The translations under genes and the position numbers were made by a program. Positions 1 to 8,442 of a stretch of DNA of 64,000 nucleotides are shown here, piece after piece. The stretch is from JAWWOL01 sp963797535 (lineage in GTDB: Bacteria; Actinomycetota; Actinomycetes; JAWWOL01). The notes beneath the pieces were generated by a model. That model did not search any database, had not been told where the DNA came from, and was given only the letters and a program-made list of their open reading frames with translations. Location: NCBI GenBank assembly GCA_963797535.1, contig CAWCPQ010000001.1, positions 248,001-312,000 on the forward strand, in the 5' to 3' direction. Each line of letters begins with the position of its first letter. The stretch's first letter is position 1.

Positions 1-1
1 C

Positions 2-1804
2 GTGACCATCACCACCTGCTTCGTCTTCGCCATCCTGATCCACTGGGGATGGCCGGTCGCGATCCTGCTGCAGACCGTGGCCACGGTGGTCGGGGATCGC
101 GCGCAGCGCCGGGTCTGGTGGCGGATGGCCTTCAACACCGGGCAGTACGCGCTCAGCTGGGCGGCCTGTGCCGCCGTCCTCGCGCTGGCCGGGCTGCATG
201 CCTCACCCTTCTCGCCGGTGACGTTGCACATGGTCGACGTCTGGGTCATCGTCGCGGCCGGGCTGACCTACTTCCTGGTCAACGACGTCCTGGTCAGCGT
301 GGCCGTCGCGCTGCTGTCGCACCAGAACCTGTGGAAGGACCTGCGGCAGGAGTTCGGCTTCCAGCTGCTCAGCTCCGGCGCGCTCCTGGCGCTCGCGCCC
401 TTCGTGGTGCTTGCCCTCGACGCCAGCGTCTGGCTGGTGCCGCTGCTGCTCGTACCGCTGCTGGCGGTCTACAAGAACGGCCAGGTGTCGCTCGAGCAGG
501 AGCATGCGTCACTGCACGACTCGCTGACCGGGCTGCCCAACCGGAAGTATCTGCTGCTCCAGGCGGACGAGGCGCTGGACGCGGCGCGGCACGAGGGTGC
601 CGGGCTGGCCTTGTGCCTGCTCGACCTCGACCGGTTCAAGGAGGTCAACGACACCCTGGGCCATCAGGTGGGGGACCGGCTGCTCCAGCTGGTCGCTGCC
701 CGGTTGCGCGCGGCCGTGCGCCCGACCGACACCGTGGCGCGGCTCGGCGGGGACGAGTTCGCGGTGATGTTCCGGGACGTCGACGCCGCGGAAGCCGGCC
801 AGCTCACCCGGCGGCTGATCGCGGCGTTCGACGATGTGTTCGCGGGCGACGGGATGTTCTTCGACCTCGATGTCAGCATCGGCGTCGCGCTGCACCCGCA
901 GCACGCGGAGGACTTCGAGGCGTTGCTGCGCCGTGCCGACGTCGCGATGTATCTCGCCAAGCACGACCGCAGCGGTTTCCGGGTCTACGACGCGGCGCTG
1001 GACCGGCACTCCACCGAGCGGCTGGCGCTGCTGGGCGAGCTGCGCCGAGCCATCGACGACGGCCAGCTCACCCTGCACTACCAGCCCAAGGCTGAGCTCG
1101 CCACCGGTCGCATCGTCGGCGTCGAGGCCCTCGTGCGCTGGTACCACCCCGTACGCGGCCTGATCCCCACCGACCTGTTCGTCCCGCTCGCGGAGCAGAC
1201 CGGGCTCATGCGCCCGCTCACCGACCACGTGGTCGCGCTGGCGGTGCGCCAGGTCGCGGCGTGGCGTGAGGCCGGGATCGTGGTCTCGGTCGCCATCAAC
1301 GTGTCCGTCCGCGACCTGCACGACCCGCAGTTCGCAGTGGCACTGCGCGAGCGGTGCGAGGCCGAGGGCGTTGCTGCCGCGTCGCTGCAGCTCGAGATCA
1401 CTGAGGGGACCTTGATCGACGACCCGGCCAGGACAGAGGAGGTGCTCCGGGAGCTCGCCGACTTCGGGGTCGCTTTGAGCCTCGACGACTTCGGCACCGG
1501 CTACTCCTCGCTCCGGCACCTCAAGCGGCTGCCTGTACGCGAGATCAAGATCGACCGCTCCTTCGTCCAGCGGCTGCACATCGACGCCGACGATGCGGCG
1601 ATCGTTCGCTCGATCATCGACCTGGGTGGGGCGCTGGGGCTGCGGGTGGTCGCGGAAGGCGTCGAGACGCCGGAGACCTGGCACCGGCTCGCGGCCATGG
1701 GCTGCGACGATGCCCAGGGCTGGTACCTCGCTCGGCCGATGGCGCCCGAGAGCGCGACCGCGTGGCTGCTCGACCGGCTGGCCGCCGCCGAGATAACCGC
1801 CTGA
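2..1804 (+). CDS. Membrane-anchored GGDEF-EAL cyclic-di-GMP turnover protein (5' end probably cut by window)
   Basis: Makes and/or degrades the second messenger cyclic-di-GMP at the membrane. Residues 1-160 contain four or five hydrophobic stretches, a membrane sensor region of no family I recognise. A GGDEF domain follows (about 170-330) with an intact GGDEF motif at 249-253, then an EAL domain (about 340-590) with E-A-L at 375-377 and the loop DDFGTGYSS near 495. Both active-site signatures are intact, so cyclase and phosphodiesterase activity are both possible; which dominates cannot be told. The GTG at base 2 may be internal, because the protein already begins inside a hydrophobic helix, so the true N-terminus probably lies upstream of the window. 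A second GGDEF-EAL protein of different architecture lies at 58471-61941. Confidence 0.93.
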   Translation: MTITTCFVFAILIHWGWPVAILLQTVATVVGDRAQRRVWWRMAFNTGQYALSWAACAAVLALAGLHASPFSPVTLHMVDVWVIVAAGLTYFLVNDVLVSVAVALLSHQNLWKDLRQEFGFQLLSSGALLALAPFVVLALDASVWLVPLLLVPLLAVYKNGQVSLEQEHASLHDSLTGLPNRKYLLLQADEALDAARHEGAGLALCLLDLDRFKEVNDTLGHQVGDRLLQLVAARLRAAVRPTDTVARLGGDEFAVMFRDVDAAEAGQLTRRLIAAFDDVFAGDGMFFDLDVSIGVALHPQHAEDFEALLRRADVAMYLAKHDRSGFRVYDAALDRHSTERLALLGELRRAIDDGQLTLHYQPKAELATGRIVGVEALVRWYHPVRGLIPTDLFVPLAEQTGLMRPLTDHVVALAVRQVAAWREAGIVVSVAINVSVRDLHDPQFAVALRERCEAEGVAAASLQLEITEGTLIDDPARTEEVLRELADFGVALSLDDFGTGYSSLRHLKRLPVREIKIDRSFVQRLHIDADDAAIVRSIIDLGGALGLRVVAEGVETPETWHRLAAMGCDDAQGWYLARPMAPESATAWLLDRLAAAEITA

Positions 1805-1824
1805 ACCGAGCTCGGCCGAACCCC

Positions 1825-1830
1825 TAGACT
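1825..1830 (+). promoter_or_regulatory. Probable -10 box of the gatCAB operon
   Basis: TAGACT fits the actinobacterial sigma-A -10 consensus. It sits 57 bases before the gatC start, in the only non-coding gap upstream of the operon. No convincing -35 box is seen. Confidence 0.4.
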
Positions 1831-1886
1831 GATGCGCGGTCACTGCTCGATGCAGTGTCGGCAGGTCAACAGCCCGAGGGAGACGC

Positions 1887-2186
1887 ATGACAGCCATCAC
1901 CCGCGCGGAGGTCTCCCACCTCGCGCGGCTCGCGCGGCTTGCTCTCACCGATGACGAGCTCGACCACTTCGCGGTCCAGCTCGACGTGATCCTGGCGTCG
2001 GTGGCGACCGTCAGCGAGGTCGCGGCCGACGACATCCCGGCGACGTCGCACGCCGTGCCGCTGACCAACGTGTTCCGGCCGGACGTGATCAAGCCGTCGC
2101 TGTCCAGGGAGGACGCCCTGTCGCAGGCGCCGTCGGCCGAGGACGGCCGCTTCCGGGTGCCTCGCATGCTCGACGAGGAGGCCTGA
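1887..2186 (+). CDS. gatC: Asp-tRNA(Asn)/Glu-tRNA(Gln) amidotransferase subunit C
   Basis: Small structural subunit (99 aa) of the GatCAB amidotransferase, which converts Glu-tRNA(Gln) and Asp-tRNA(Asn) to the correctly amidated tRNAs. The N-terminal helix with VSHLARLARLALTDDEL and the C-terminal stretch with LTNVFRPD and RFRVPR are typical of GatC, which wraps around the GatA-GatB interface. The ATG is preceded by GAGGGAGA at a good distance. gatA starts three bases after the stop, so the two are translated together. Because the enzyme supplies Asn-tRNA, it may be needed to charge tRNAs such as the tRNA-Asn at 58386, if the organism lacks AsnRS (not testable here). Confidence 0.96.
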   Translation: MTAITRAEVSHLARLARLALTDDELDHFAVQLDVILASVATVSEVAADDIPATSHAVPLTNVFRPDVIKPSLSREDALSQAPSAEDGRFRVPRMLDEEA

Positions 2187-2189
2187 CCG

Positions 2190-3683
2190 ATGACCGACGT
2201 CACGACCTGGACGGCCGCCCGTACGGCTGCATCCATCGCCTCCGGCGAGGTGTCGGCGGTCGAGGTGACGCAGGCTCACCTTGACCGCATCCATGCCGTG
2301 GACGACAAGGTGCACGCCTTCCTCTACGTCGACACCGACGGCGCCCTGGCCTCGGCCGCCAGGGTCGACGCCCTGCGCGGTTCCGGCGAGGTGCAGGGTC
2401 CGCTGGCCGGTGTGCCGCTGGCACTGAAGGACGTTCTCGCCCAACAGGGGGTCCCGACGACCTGCGGCTCCAAGATTCTCGAGGGCTGGCGCCCGCCCTA
2501 CGACGCCACCGTGGTGACCAGGCTCAAGCGGGCCGGTGTGGTCATCCTTGGCAAGACCAACATGGACGAGTTCGCCATGGGCAGCTCGACCGAGAACTCC
2601 GCCTACGGCACGACGCACAACCCGTGGGACCTCGACCGCATCCCCGGTGGGTCCGGCGGTGGCTCGGCCGCTGCCGTCAGCGGCTACCTCGCGCCGCTCG
2701 CCATCGGCACCGACACCGGCGGCTCGATCCGCCAGCCAGCAGCCGTCACCGGCTCGGTCGGCGTCAAGCCCACCTACGGCGGAGTCAGCCGCTACGGGCT
2801 CGTCGCGTTCTCCTCGTCGCTGGACCAGGTGGGGCCCTGCGCCCGCACCGTGCTCGACGCAGCGCTGCTGCACGAGGTCATCGCGGGACACGACCCGATG
2901 GACTCGACCTCGGTTGATGTTCCCGTTCCGCAGGTCGTCGCCGCCGCCCAACGCCTCGACATCCGGGGGATGCGCGTCGGTGTGGTCAAGGAGCTGGACG
3001 GCGACGGCTACCAAGCAGGGGTACGCCAGCGTTTTGCCGAGGCCGTCGAGCTGCTGACGTCGCTCGGGGCCGACGTGGTTGAGGTGTCGTGCCCGTCGTT
3101 CGCCTACGCGATGCCGGCCTACTACCTGATCGCGCCGAGTGAGTGCTCGTCCAACCTTGCCCGCTTCGACGCGATGCGGTTCGGGATGCGGGTGGGCGAC
3201 GACGGTGCGCACAGCGCCGAGGAGGTCATGGCGCTCACGCGCGCGGCCGGCTTCGGGCCCGAGGTCAAGCGCCGCATCATGCTCGGCACCTACGCCCTGT
3301 CCAGTGGCTACTACGACGCCTACTACGGTCAGGCACAGAAGGTGCGCACCCTGATCACCCGCGACTTCGCGGCCGCGTTCGAGCAGGTCGACGTCCTGGT
3401 CTCGCCGACGACGCCGACCACCGCGTTCCCGATCGGCGAGCGGGCGGACGACCCGTTGGCGATGTACCTCGCCGACCTGTGCACCATCCCGGCCAACCTT
3501 GCCGGCAACGCCGCGATGTCGTTGCCGTGCGGCCTCGCGCCCGAGGACGGGCTGCCGGTGGGCCTGCAGATCATGGCGCCGACCTTTGCCGACGACCGGC
3601 TGTACCAGGTTGGTGGCACGCTGGAGGCCGCGTACGTTGACCGTTGGGGACACCCACTGCTTGAGGAGGCACCGAGTCTATGA
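2190..3683 (+). CDS. gatA: Glutamyl-tRNA(Gln)/aspartyl-tRNA(Asn) amidotransferase subunit A
   Basis: Amidase subunit of GatCAB (497 aa, usual length). It hydrolyses glutamine and passes the ammonia to GatB. The amidase-signature Ser-cisSer-Lys triad is visible: Lys near residue 80 (LALKD), the glycine/serine-rich GGSGGGSAAAV around 152-162, and DTGGSIRQPA around 175-184, which carries the nucleophilic serine. The gene starts just downstream of gatC. Its TGA overlaps the ATG of a small membrane-protein gene (ATGA), so the operon continues without a gap. Confidence 0.97.
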   Translation: MTDVTTWTAARTAASIASGEVSAVEVTQAHLDRIHAVDDKVHAFLYVDTDGALASAARVDALRGSGEVQGPLAGVPLALKDVLAQQGVPTTCGSKILEGWRPPYDATVVTRLKRAGVVILGKTNMDEFAMGSSTENSAYGTTHNPWDLDRIPGGSGGGSAAAVSGYLAPLAIGTDTGGSIRQPAAVTGSVGVKPTYGGVSRYGLVAFSSSLDQVGPCARTVLDAALLHEVIAGHDPMDSTSVDVPVPQVVAAAQRLDIRGMRVGVVKELDGDGYQAGVRQRFAEAVELLTSLGADVVEVSCPSFAYAMPAYYLIAPSECSSNLARFDAMRFGMRVGDDGAHSAEEVMALTRAAGFGPEVKRRIMLGTYALSSGYYDAYYGQAQKVRTLITRDFAAAFEQVDVLVSPTTPTTAFPIGERADDPLAMYLADLCTIPANLAGNAAMSLPCGLAPEDGLPVGLQIMAPTFADDRLYQVGGTLEAAYVDRWGHPLLEEAPSL

Positions 3684-3886
3684 GCTTCGACACGGCCACG
3701 GCCAGACGGATCATCACCATCGTCGGTGGCACCGCTGCCGTCCTTGCCGGTTTCCGGGACCTCGCCAACCGCCGCAACGACGGGTCGCTGCTCGTGCTGC
3801 GCTCGTTGTTCCGGATCGGGCTGGCGGCCGTCGCCGTCGCCATCGCGCTGAAGGCAGCCGACGAGATCATCGAAGAGGTCGTCTAA
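3680..3886 (+). CDS. Small membrane protein between gatA and gatB, unknown function
   Basis: A 68-residue protein whose ATG overlaps the gatA stop, implying translational coupling; gatB begins two bases after its stop. Two hydrophobic stretches (about residues 10-24 and 44-58) flank a short basic segment with DLANRRNDGS, and the C-terminus is acidic. I do not recognise a family. High-GC codon use and tight packing on both sides argue that it is real. A role in the amidotransferase is not implied by sequence; co-expression is the only link. Confidence 0.75.
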   Translation: MSFDTATARRIITIVGGTAAVLAGFRDLANRRNDGSLLVLRSLFRIGLAAVAVAIALKAADEIIEEVV

Positions 3887-3888
3887 GC

Positions 3889-5382
3889 GTGGCAACCCTC
3901 GTCCCGTACGACGAAGCCGTTCGCCGGTACGAGCCCGTGGTCGGCCTGGAGACCCACGTCGAGCTGGGCACGGCGTCGAAGATGTTCTGCGGCTGCTCAA
4001 CGGTTTTCGGCGCCGAGCCGACGACGCAGACCTGCCCGGTGTGCCTTGGTCTGCCGGGGTCGATGCCGGTCGCCAACGAGGCTGCGATCCGCTACACCAT
4101 CATGATCGGGCTGGCGCTGAACTGCTCCATCGCGGAGTGGTGCAGGTTTGCCCGCAAGAACTACTTCTACCCGGACATGCCGAAGAACTACCAGATCTCG
4201 CAGTACGACGAGCCGTTGTGCGTCGAGGGCTATCTCGACGTCGAGGTCGAGGGCGAGACGTTCCGGGTCGGCATCGAGCGGGTGCACCTCGAGGAGGACA
4301 CCGGCAAGAGCCTGCACGTCGGCGGCTCGACCGGCCGGATCCATGGCGCGACGCACTCGCTGGTGGACTACAACCGGGCCGGCATCCCCCTGGTGGAGGT
4401 CGTGACCAAGCCGGTGCCGGGCACCGGCGCCAAGGCTCCGTTGGTCGCAAAGGCTTACGTGACAGCACTTCGCGATCTGATTCGCACGCTCGGGGCTTCC
4501 GACGTGCGGATGGAGCAGGGCTCCCTGCGTTGCGACGTCAACGTGTCGGTCAACCTGTCGGGGGCACCTGAGTGGGGCACGCGCAGCGAGACCAAGAACG
4601 TCAACTCGTTGCGCTCCGTCGAGCGCGCGGTCCGGTCCGAGATCGAGCGCCAGGCTGGCGTTCTCGACGAGGGTGGCCGGATCATCCAGGAGACGCGGCA
4701 CTTCCACGAGGACAGCGGCACCTCGACCTCCGGCCGGTCCAAGGAGCAGGCCGAGGACTACCGCTACTTTCCCGAGCCCGACCTCGTGCCGATCGCGCCC
4801 AGCCGCGAGTGGGTCGAGGAGATCCGGGCCGGGTTGCCTGAGCTGCCGGCCGCGCGCCGGGCGAGACTTGCGGCCCAGCACGGTTTCTCGGACAAGGACA
4901 TGCTCGACATGGCCAACGCAGGGGTAACCGACCTGGTGCTGGAGACCGCCGACGCTGGCACCACCGGGGCCAAGGCCCGCGGCTGGTGGCTCGCCTACCT
5001 GGTGGGCAAGTCCAACGCAGCCGGCATCGAGCCCACCGAGCTGGCCATCACGCCCGCGCAGGTCGCACGGGTCTCCCTGCTCGAGGACGAGGGCACGCTC
5101 ACCAACGCCCTTGCCCGGCAGGTGGTCGACGCCGTCCTGGCCGGTGAGGGTGAGCCCGATGCCATCATCGAGGCGCACGGTTGGCGGGTTGCCGGTGAGG
5201 ACACGCTGATGGCGGCGATTGACGACGTGCTCGCAGCACAGCCGGACACGGCTGAGAAGATTCGTGGCGGCAACATGGGCGCCGTCGGAGCACTCATCGG
5301 TGCGGTGATGAAAGCGACCGGGGGACAGGCCGACGCCAAGCGTGCGCGCGAGCTGATCCTGGAGCGACTGGGCGTCGGGTGA
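3889..5382 (+). CDS. gatB: Asp-tRNA(Asn)/Glu-tRNA(Gln) amidotransferase subunit B
   Basis: tRNA-binding and kinase subunit of GatCAB (497 aa from the GTG at 3889). It phosphorylates the side chain of the mischarged amino acid and transfers ammonia delivered from GatA. The family hallmark EPVVGLETHVEL lies at the N-terminus, the zinc-site cysteines (MFCGCS and CPVCLGLPG) follow, and the C-terminal YqeY-like tail includes GAVGALIGAVMK. The open frame extends further upstream, but homology begins at the GTG, which lies two bases after the previous stop. The end overlaps trmB by four bases (GTGA). Confidence 0.96.
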   Translation: MATLVPYDEAVRRYEPVVGLETHVELGTASKMFCGCSTVFGAEPTTQTCPVCLGLPGSMPVANEAAIRYTIMIGLALNCSIAEWCRFARKNYFYPDMPKNYQISQYDEPLCVEGYLDVEVEGETFRVGIERVHLEEDTGKSLHVGGSTGRIHGATHSLVDYNRAGIPLVEVVTKPVPGTGAKAPLVAKAYVTALRDLIRTLGASDVRMEQGSLRCDVNVSVNLSGAPEWGTRSETKNVNSLRSVERAVRSEIERQAGVLDEGGRIIQETRHFHEDSGTSTSGRSKEQAEDYRYFPEPDLVPIAPSREWVEEIRAGLPELPAARRARLAAQHGFSDKDMLDMANAGVTDLVLETADAGTTGAKARGWWLAYLVGKSNAAGIEPTELAITPAQVARVSLLEDEGTLTNALARQVVDAVLAGEGEPDAIIEAHGWRVAGEDTLMAAIDDVLAAQPDTAEKIRGGNMGAVGALIGAVMKATGGQADAKRARELILERLGVG

Positions 5383-6080
5383 GCAGCACCGCCGCCGACC
5401 TCGCGATCGCCGAGCACGGTCCGATCCGTACCTTCAAGTACCGCCGTGGTCGGGTGACACTGGCACAGCAGACTGCGCTGGACACGTTGTGGCCGCGGCT
5501 CGGTCTCGACCTGGCCGACACAGTCCTTGACCCCCAAACACTTTTCGGCCGCAGGGCGCCGTTGGTGTTCGAGATCGGCTTCGGCATGGGCGAGACCACG
5601 ATCGCGTTGGCGCTGGCCCAGCCGGAGCGGGACGTGATCGCCGTCGACGTCCACACGCCGGGGGCCGGGTCCCTGCTGCGCGGGCTGTCCGTTGAGGGCC
5701 TGACCAATGTCAGGGTTGGCGTTGGCGATGCGCTCGAGGTGCTGCGTGGCATGATTCCCAGCGGATCACTGGACGAGATCCGGGTCTTCTTCCCCGACCC
5801 CTGGCCGAAGACCAAGCACTTCAAGCGGCGGCTCTTCAACGAGGCGTTCGCTTCGCTGGCGGCGGCGCGGCTCAAGCCCGGTGGGGTTGTTCACCTGGCG
5901 ACGGACTGGGGTCCGTACGCGGAGCAGGTGGTCGAGGTCATCGAAGCAGAACCGTTGCTGGTCAACGACTTTGGCGGCTTTGCCCCCCGTCCGGCAGATC
6001 GCCCGCTCACCCGGTTCGAGCAGCAGGGGCTGGCCAAGGGGCACGAGGTTTTCGACGTCATTGCCCACCGGACGGCGTAA
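5379..6080 (+). CDS. trmB: tRNA (guanine-N7-)-methyltransferase
   Basis: Methylates G46 in the variable loop of tRNAs, using S-adenosylmethionine (233 aa). The SAM-binding loop reads FEIGFGMGETT (about residues 64-74). The family motif FFPDPWPKTKHFKRRL lies near 128-143, and the C-terminal TRFEQQGLAKGHEVFD matches the conserved tRNA-binding end. The GTG start overlaps the gatB stop, so trmB is the last gene of the gat operon. A separate promoter follows before the next gene. Confidence 0.95.
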   Translation: MSSTAADLAIAEHGPIRTFKYRRGRVTLAQQTALDTLWPRLGLDLADTVLDPQTLFGRRAPLVFEIGFGMGETTIALALAQPERDVIAVDVHTPGAGSLLRGLSVEGLTNVRVGVGDALEVLRGMIPSGSLDEIRVFFPDPWPKTKHFKRRLFNEAFASLAAARLKPGGVVHLATDWGPYAEQVVEVIEAEPLLVNDFGGFAPRPADRPLTRFEQQGLAKGHEVFDVIAHRTA

Positions 6081-6102
6081 CGGCCGGGGCCTGAGAGCTG
6101 GG

Positions 6103-6108
6103 TAAACT
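6103..6108 (+). promoter_or_regulatory. Leaderless-type -10 box for the secreted protein at 6117
   Basis: TAAACT ends eight bases before the ATG at 6117, placing the expected transcription start at or next to the start codon. No ribosome-binding site precedes the ATG, which fits a leaderless mRNA. Confidence 0.45.
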
Positions 6109-6116
6109 CTGCTCGC

Positions 6117-6812
6117 ATGAGACGAATCGCAGCGCTTGCCGCCGCCACCCTGTCCTGCAGCGTCCTGCTCCCCGTTGCTGTGGGCAACGCGGCGGCGGGG
6201 CAGGGCGACATCACGGCGGTTGGCAAGCCGGACACCGTGCACAAGCTGCAGCGGATGACCGTCACCGTCTGGGGAGCCTCGCCCGAGACCTACTACGTCA
6301 CCTACCGCGAGATCCTGGCGTCGAAGCTGGCTTCGTCCCACTGTGCGCCCACGATGGCGACCAACGTTGACGCGCGGCTGTACGGGCCGGTCGCCTCGCG
6401 GGTTCGCTACCAGGGCACCAAGGTGCTCAAGCTGCAGCTGCACCTGGTCTGCGTCTATCGCGCCCCCGGCGGCTCGCTCAATCCGGCCAAGGCGCGGCTG
6501 AGCTCGATCGCAATGCTCGGCCAGTGGTTCCCCGGCGCCCCGCTGACGCCGACCAAGACGACCAAGGTGACGGCCAAGGCCACCCGCAGCGGCAGGACCG
6601 AGGTGCTGACGGGCACGACCAACGGCCCCTCCACCGTCGTCGTGGTGCAGGTGAAGTCCGGCGGGATCTGGCGGGTGGTCACGAGCACTCCGGTCAAGGC
6701 TCACCGCTACACCGCCAAGGTGCCAGCAGTCAGTGGGCAGCTGGTGCGGGTCCTCCTCCTGCCGACGGACGGCTACAAGGCTGCCGCGACCGCCGCGGTC
6801 CGCGTGCACTGA
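6117..6812 (+). CDS. Secreted beta-sandwich-like protein, unknown function
   Basis: 231 residues with a classical signal peptide (MRR then a hydrophobic stretch, predicted cleavage after NAAA near residue 26). The mature part contains two cysteines and a C-terminal region rich in V/T/K strands (VVVVQVKSGGIWRVV) that resembles Ig-like or bacterial surface beta-sandwich domains. No catalytic motif is visible. It probably has its own leaderless promoter and is not part of the gat operon. Function unknown; likely extracellular or cell-wall associated. Confidence 0.8.
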   Translation: MRRIAALAAATLSCSVLLPVAVGNAAAGQGDITAVGKPDTVHKLQRMTVTVWGASPETYYVTYREILASKLASSHCAPTMATNVDARLYGPVASRVRYQGTKVLKLQLHLVCVYRAPGGSLNPAKARLSSIAMLGQWFPGAPLTPTKTTKVTAKATRSGRTEVLTGTTNGPSTVVVVQVKSGGIWRVVTSTPVKAHRYTAKVPAVSGQLVRVLLLPTDGYKAAATAAVRVH

Positions 6813-6835
6813 GCCTCTCTGCGCCGCAGGCATTG

Positions 6836-6866
6836 TTGACTTCAACCTTGCTTGAGGTTGCAGGCT
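6836..6866 (+). promoter_or_regulatory. MerR-family type promoter/operator of the oxidoreductase gene
   Basis: TTGACT (6836-6841) and CAGGCT (6861-6866) are separated by 19 bases, the long spacer typical of promoters activated by MerR-family regulators. The spacer holds the inverted repeat CAACCT-N6-AGGTTG. No MerR gene is adjacent. The MerR encoded at 37520 faces a different palindrome, so the regulator of this site is unknown. Confidence 0.5.
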
Positions 6867-6893
6867 GGTCGAACATCGGCCAGGGAGGTTGTC

Positions 6894-7799
6894 ATCGCGA
6901 CGGCAGTCGTGTTCGAGGAGTACGGCCCGCCGGAGGTCCTGCACGTGGTGGAGGTGCCCGTTCCGGAGCCCGGTGCGGATCAGGTGCTCGTACGAGTCAG
7001 GGCCGCGGGAGTCCAGCCGGTTGACGGACTGTTTCGCAGCGGCGTGATGGCCAACGTGGTGCCGGCGACGTTCCCGCAGCGCCTGGGCAACGAGTTTGCC
7101 GGCGTGGTCGAGGTCGCCGGTGGCCCTTGGCAGGTGGGCGACGAGGTCCTGGGCTGGGCTGAAAGAGCCTGCTACGCCTCACATGTCGTGGTTGCAGCCG
7201 ACCACGTCGTGACCAAACCGCGGTCGCTGCCGTGGGAACAGGCCGGAGCGTTGTCGGCGTCCGGGCAGACTGCCGCGACCGCGCTGTCGTTCCTCGAGGT
7301 GGGCGCCGGCGACGTGCTGCTGGTGCACGCGGCCGCCGGAGGGGTGGGCACGATGGCGGTGCAGCTGGGTGTGGCCAGGGGAGCGCGCGTCATCGGCACT
7401 GCTTCGCCGGCCAACCATGACTATCTGCGCTCGCTCGGAGCGACACCGGTGGCGTACGGACCAGGCTTGCTGGAGGCCGTGCGAGAAGCGGCTCCGGAGG
7501 GCGTTGACGCCGCCCTGGATGCGGTCGGAACCGTTGAAGCATCGGAAGTTTCCGTCGCGGTGGTCAAGGACCGGGGACGGATCTGCACCCTGGTGTGGTC
7601 GACTGCGGCCACCGACCGGGGCATTCCGCGGATCGGTGCGCAGCGGTCGCCGGCTCAGCTGGAGGAACTACTCGCGCTGTGCGTGAGTGGAGCACTGCGG
7701 GTGACCGTGGCGGACAGGTATCCGTTGGCGGAAGCTGCTGCCGCCCACCGGCGGCTGGCCACCGGTCACGTGCGCGGCAAGCTCGTCCTCGTCAGCTAG
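6894..7799 (+). CDS. Zinc-independent alcohol dehydrogenase/quinone oxidoreductase (MDR family)
   Basis: About 300 aa, medium-chain dehydrogenase/reductase superfamily. The N-terminal GroES-like domain has FEEYGPPEVLHVVEVPVP and GVQPVDGLFRSG; the Rossmann domain has the NADP-binding AAAGGVGTMAVQLG near the middle. Zinc ligands of classical ADHs are missing, as in quinone reductases. The start is odd: a strong AGGGAGG (6882-6888) points to the ATC at 6894 (giving an N-terminus like other family members), but no ATG, GTG or TTG lies there. The TTG at 6852 falls inside the promoter spacer and the GTG at 6909 is too far from the ribosome-binding site. It overlaps the convergent DUF664 gene by eight bases. 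Confidence 0.85.
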   Translation: MATAVVFEEYGPPEVLHVVEVPVPEPGADQVLVRVRAAGVQPVDGLFRSGVMANVVPATFPQRLGNEFAGVVEVAGGPWQVGDEVLGWAERACYASHVVVAADHVVTKPRSLPWEQAGALSASGQTAATALSFLEVGAGDVLLVHAAAGGVGTMAVQLGVARGARVIGTASPANHDYLRSLGATPVAYGPGLLEAVREAAPEGVDAALDAVGTVEASEVSVAVVKDRGRICTLVWSTAATDRGIPRIGAQRSPAQLEELLALCVSGALRVTVADRYPLAEAAAAHRRLATGHVRGKLVLVS

Positions 7800-8370
7800 G
7801 CAACGGTGGATAGGGGTAGCACTGTCCCGGCGGGTCCTCACCGACGAGGCCGTCGAGGGTCTCCCGGATGAGGTCGGCGTGGCCGACGTGCCGGGCGTAC
7901 TCCTCGATGACGTCGACGAGGAGCCGGCGCAGGCTGGGTCGCTCGTCGGCGTCGTCCAGCACCCAGACCACGCGCCGGTCGAGACCGTCACCGGCCAGTG
8001 CCTCCGCAATCGCGGCGCGGGAGCGGATCACGGCGTCGTGCCACAGCGCGTACAGCCGCTCGGGCGGGTCGACGGCCGCCGAGTGCCACGGCCAGTCGCC
8101 ATCAGCGTCCCAGTCCACCGTGTCCCACGGAGGGCCGGGTGGCCAGCCGTGCAGCATGGTGGAGAACTTGAGCTCCTCGACGAATGCCAGGTGCTTGAGC
8201 AGCCCGCCGATGGTGATCGCGGACGCGCCGACGGTTGCGCCGAGGCCGATCGGGTCGAGCCCGGCGACCTTCCAGGCGAACGTCGAGCGTTGGCGCTCCA
8301 GCGAACCCAGCAGGGTCTCGGCCTCGTCCCCCGCTGCGGGAGGTCCTACCGGAGGCTGCTCGGCCGTCAT
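7792..8370 (-). CDS. DinB-superfamily DUF664 protein (mycothiol-transferase-like)
   Basis: 192 aa. The four-helix DinB fold is indicated by TIGGLLKHLAFVEELKF, with the first metal-ligand histidine (about residue 59), and by VIEEYARHVGHADLIRE near 155-171, carrying two further histidines. DUF664 proteins are common in actinobacteria, and some act as mycothiol-dependent transferases in thiol metabolism or detoxification. The substrate cannot be predicted. It converges on the oxidoreductase gene with an eight-base overlap of the ends. A second family member is encoded at 12413-12907. Confidence 0.85.
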   Translation of the reverse strand: MTAEQPPVGPPAAGDEAETLLGSLERQRSTFAWKVAGLDPIGLGATVGASAITIGGLLKHLAFVEELKFSTMLHGWPPGPPWDTVDWDADGDWPWHSAAVDPPERLYALWHDAVIRSRAAIAEALAGDGLDRRVVWVLDDADERPSLRRLLVDVIEEYARHVGHADLIRETLDGLVGEDPPGQCYPYPPLPS

Positions 8371-8430
8371 CTCCCGGACGCTATCCGCGGGCGCGAACCC
8401 CCGTCAACGCATGCGGAACGGGCCGGCACC

Positions 8431-8436
8431 TAGTCT
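8431..8436 (+). promoter_or_regulatory. Leaderless-type -10 box for the aldo/keto reductase at 8443
   Basis: TAGTCT ends six bases before the ATG at 8443. No Shine-Dalgarno sequence precedes the start codon, consistent with transcription starting at the ATG. Confidence 0.5.
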
Positions 8437-8442
8437 GGGCGC

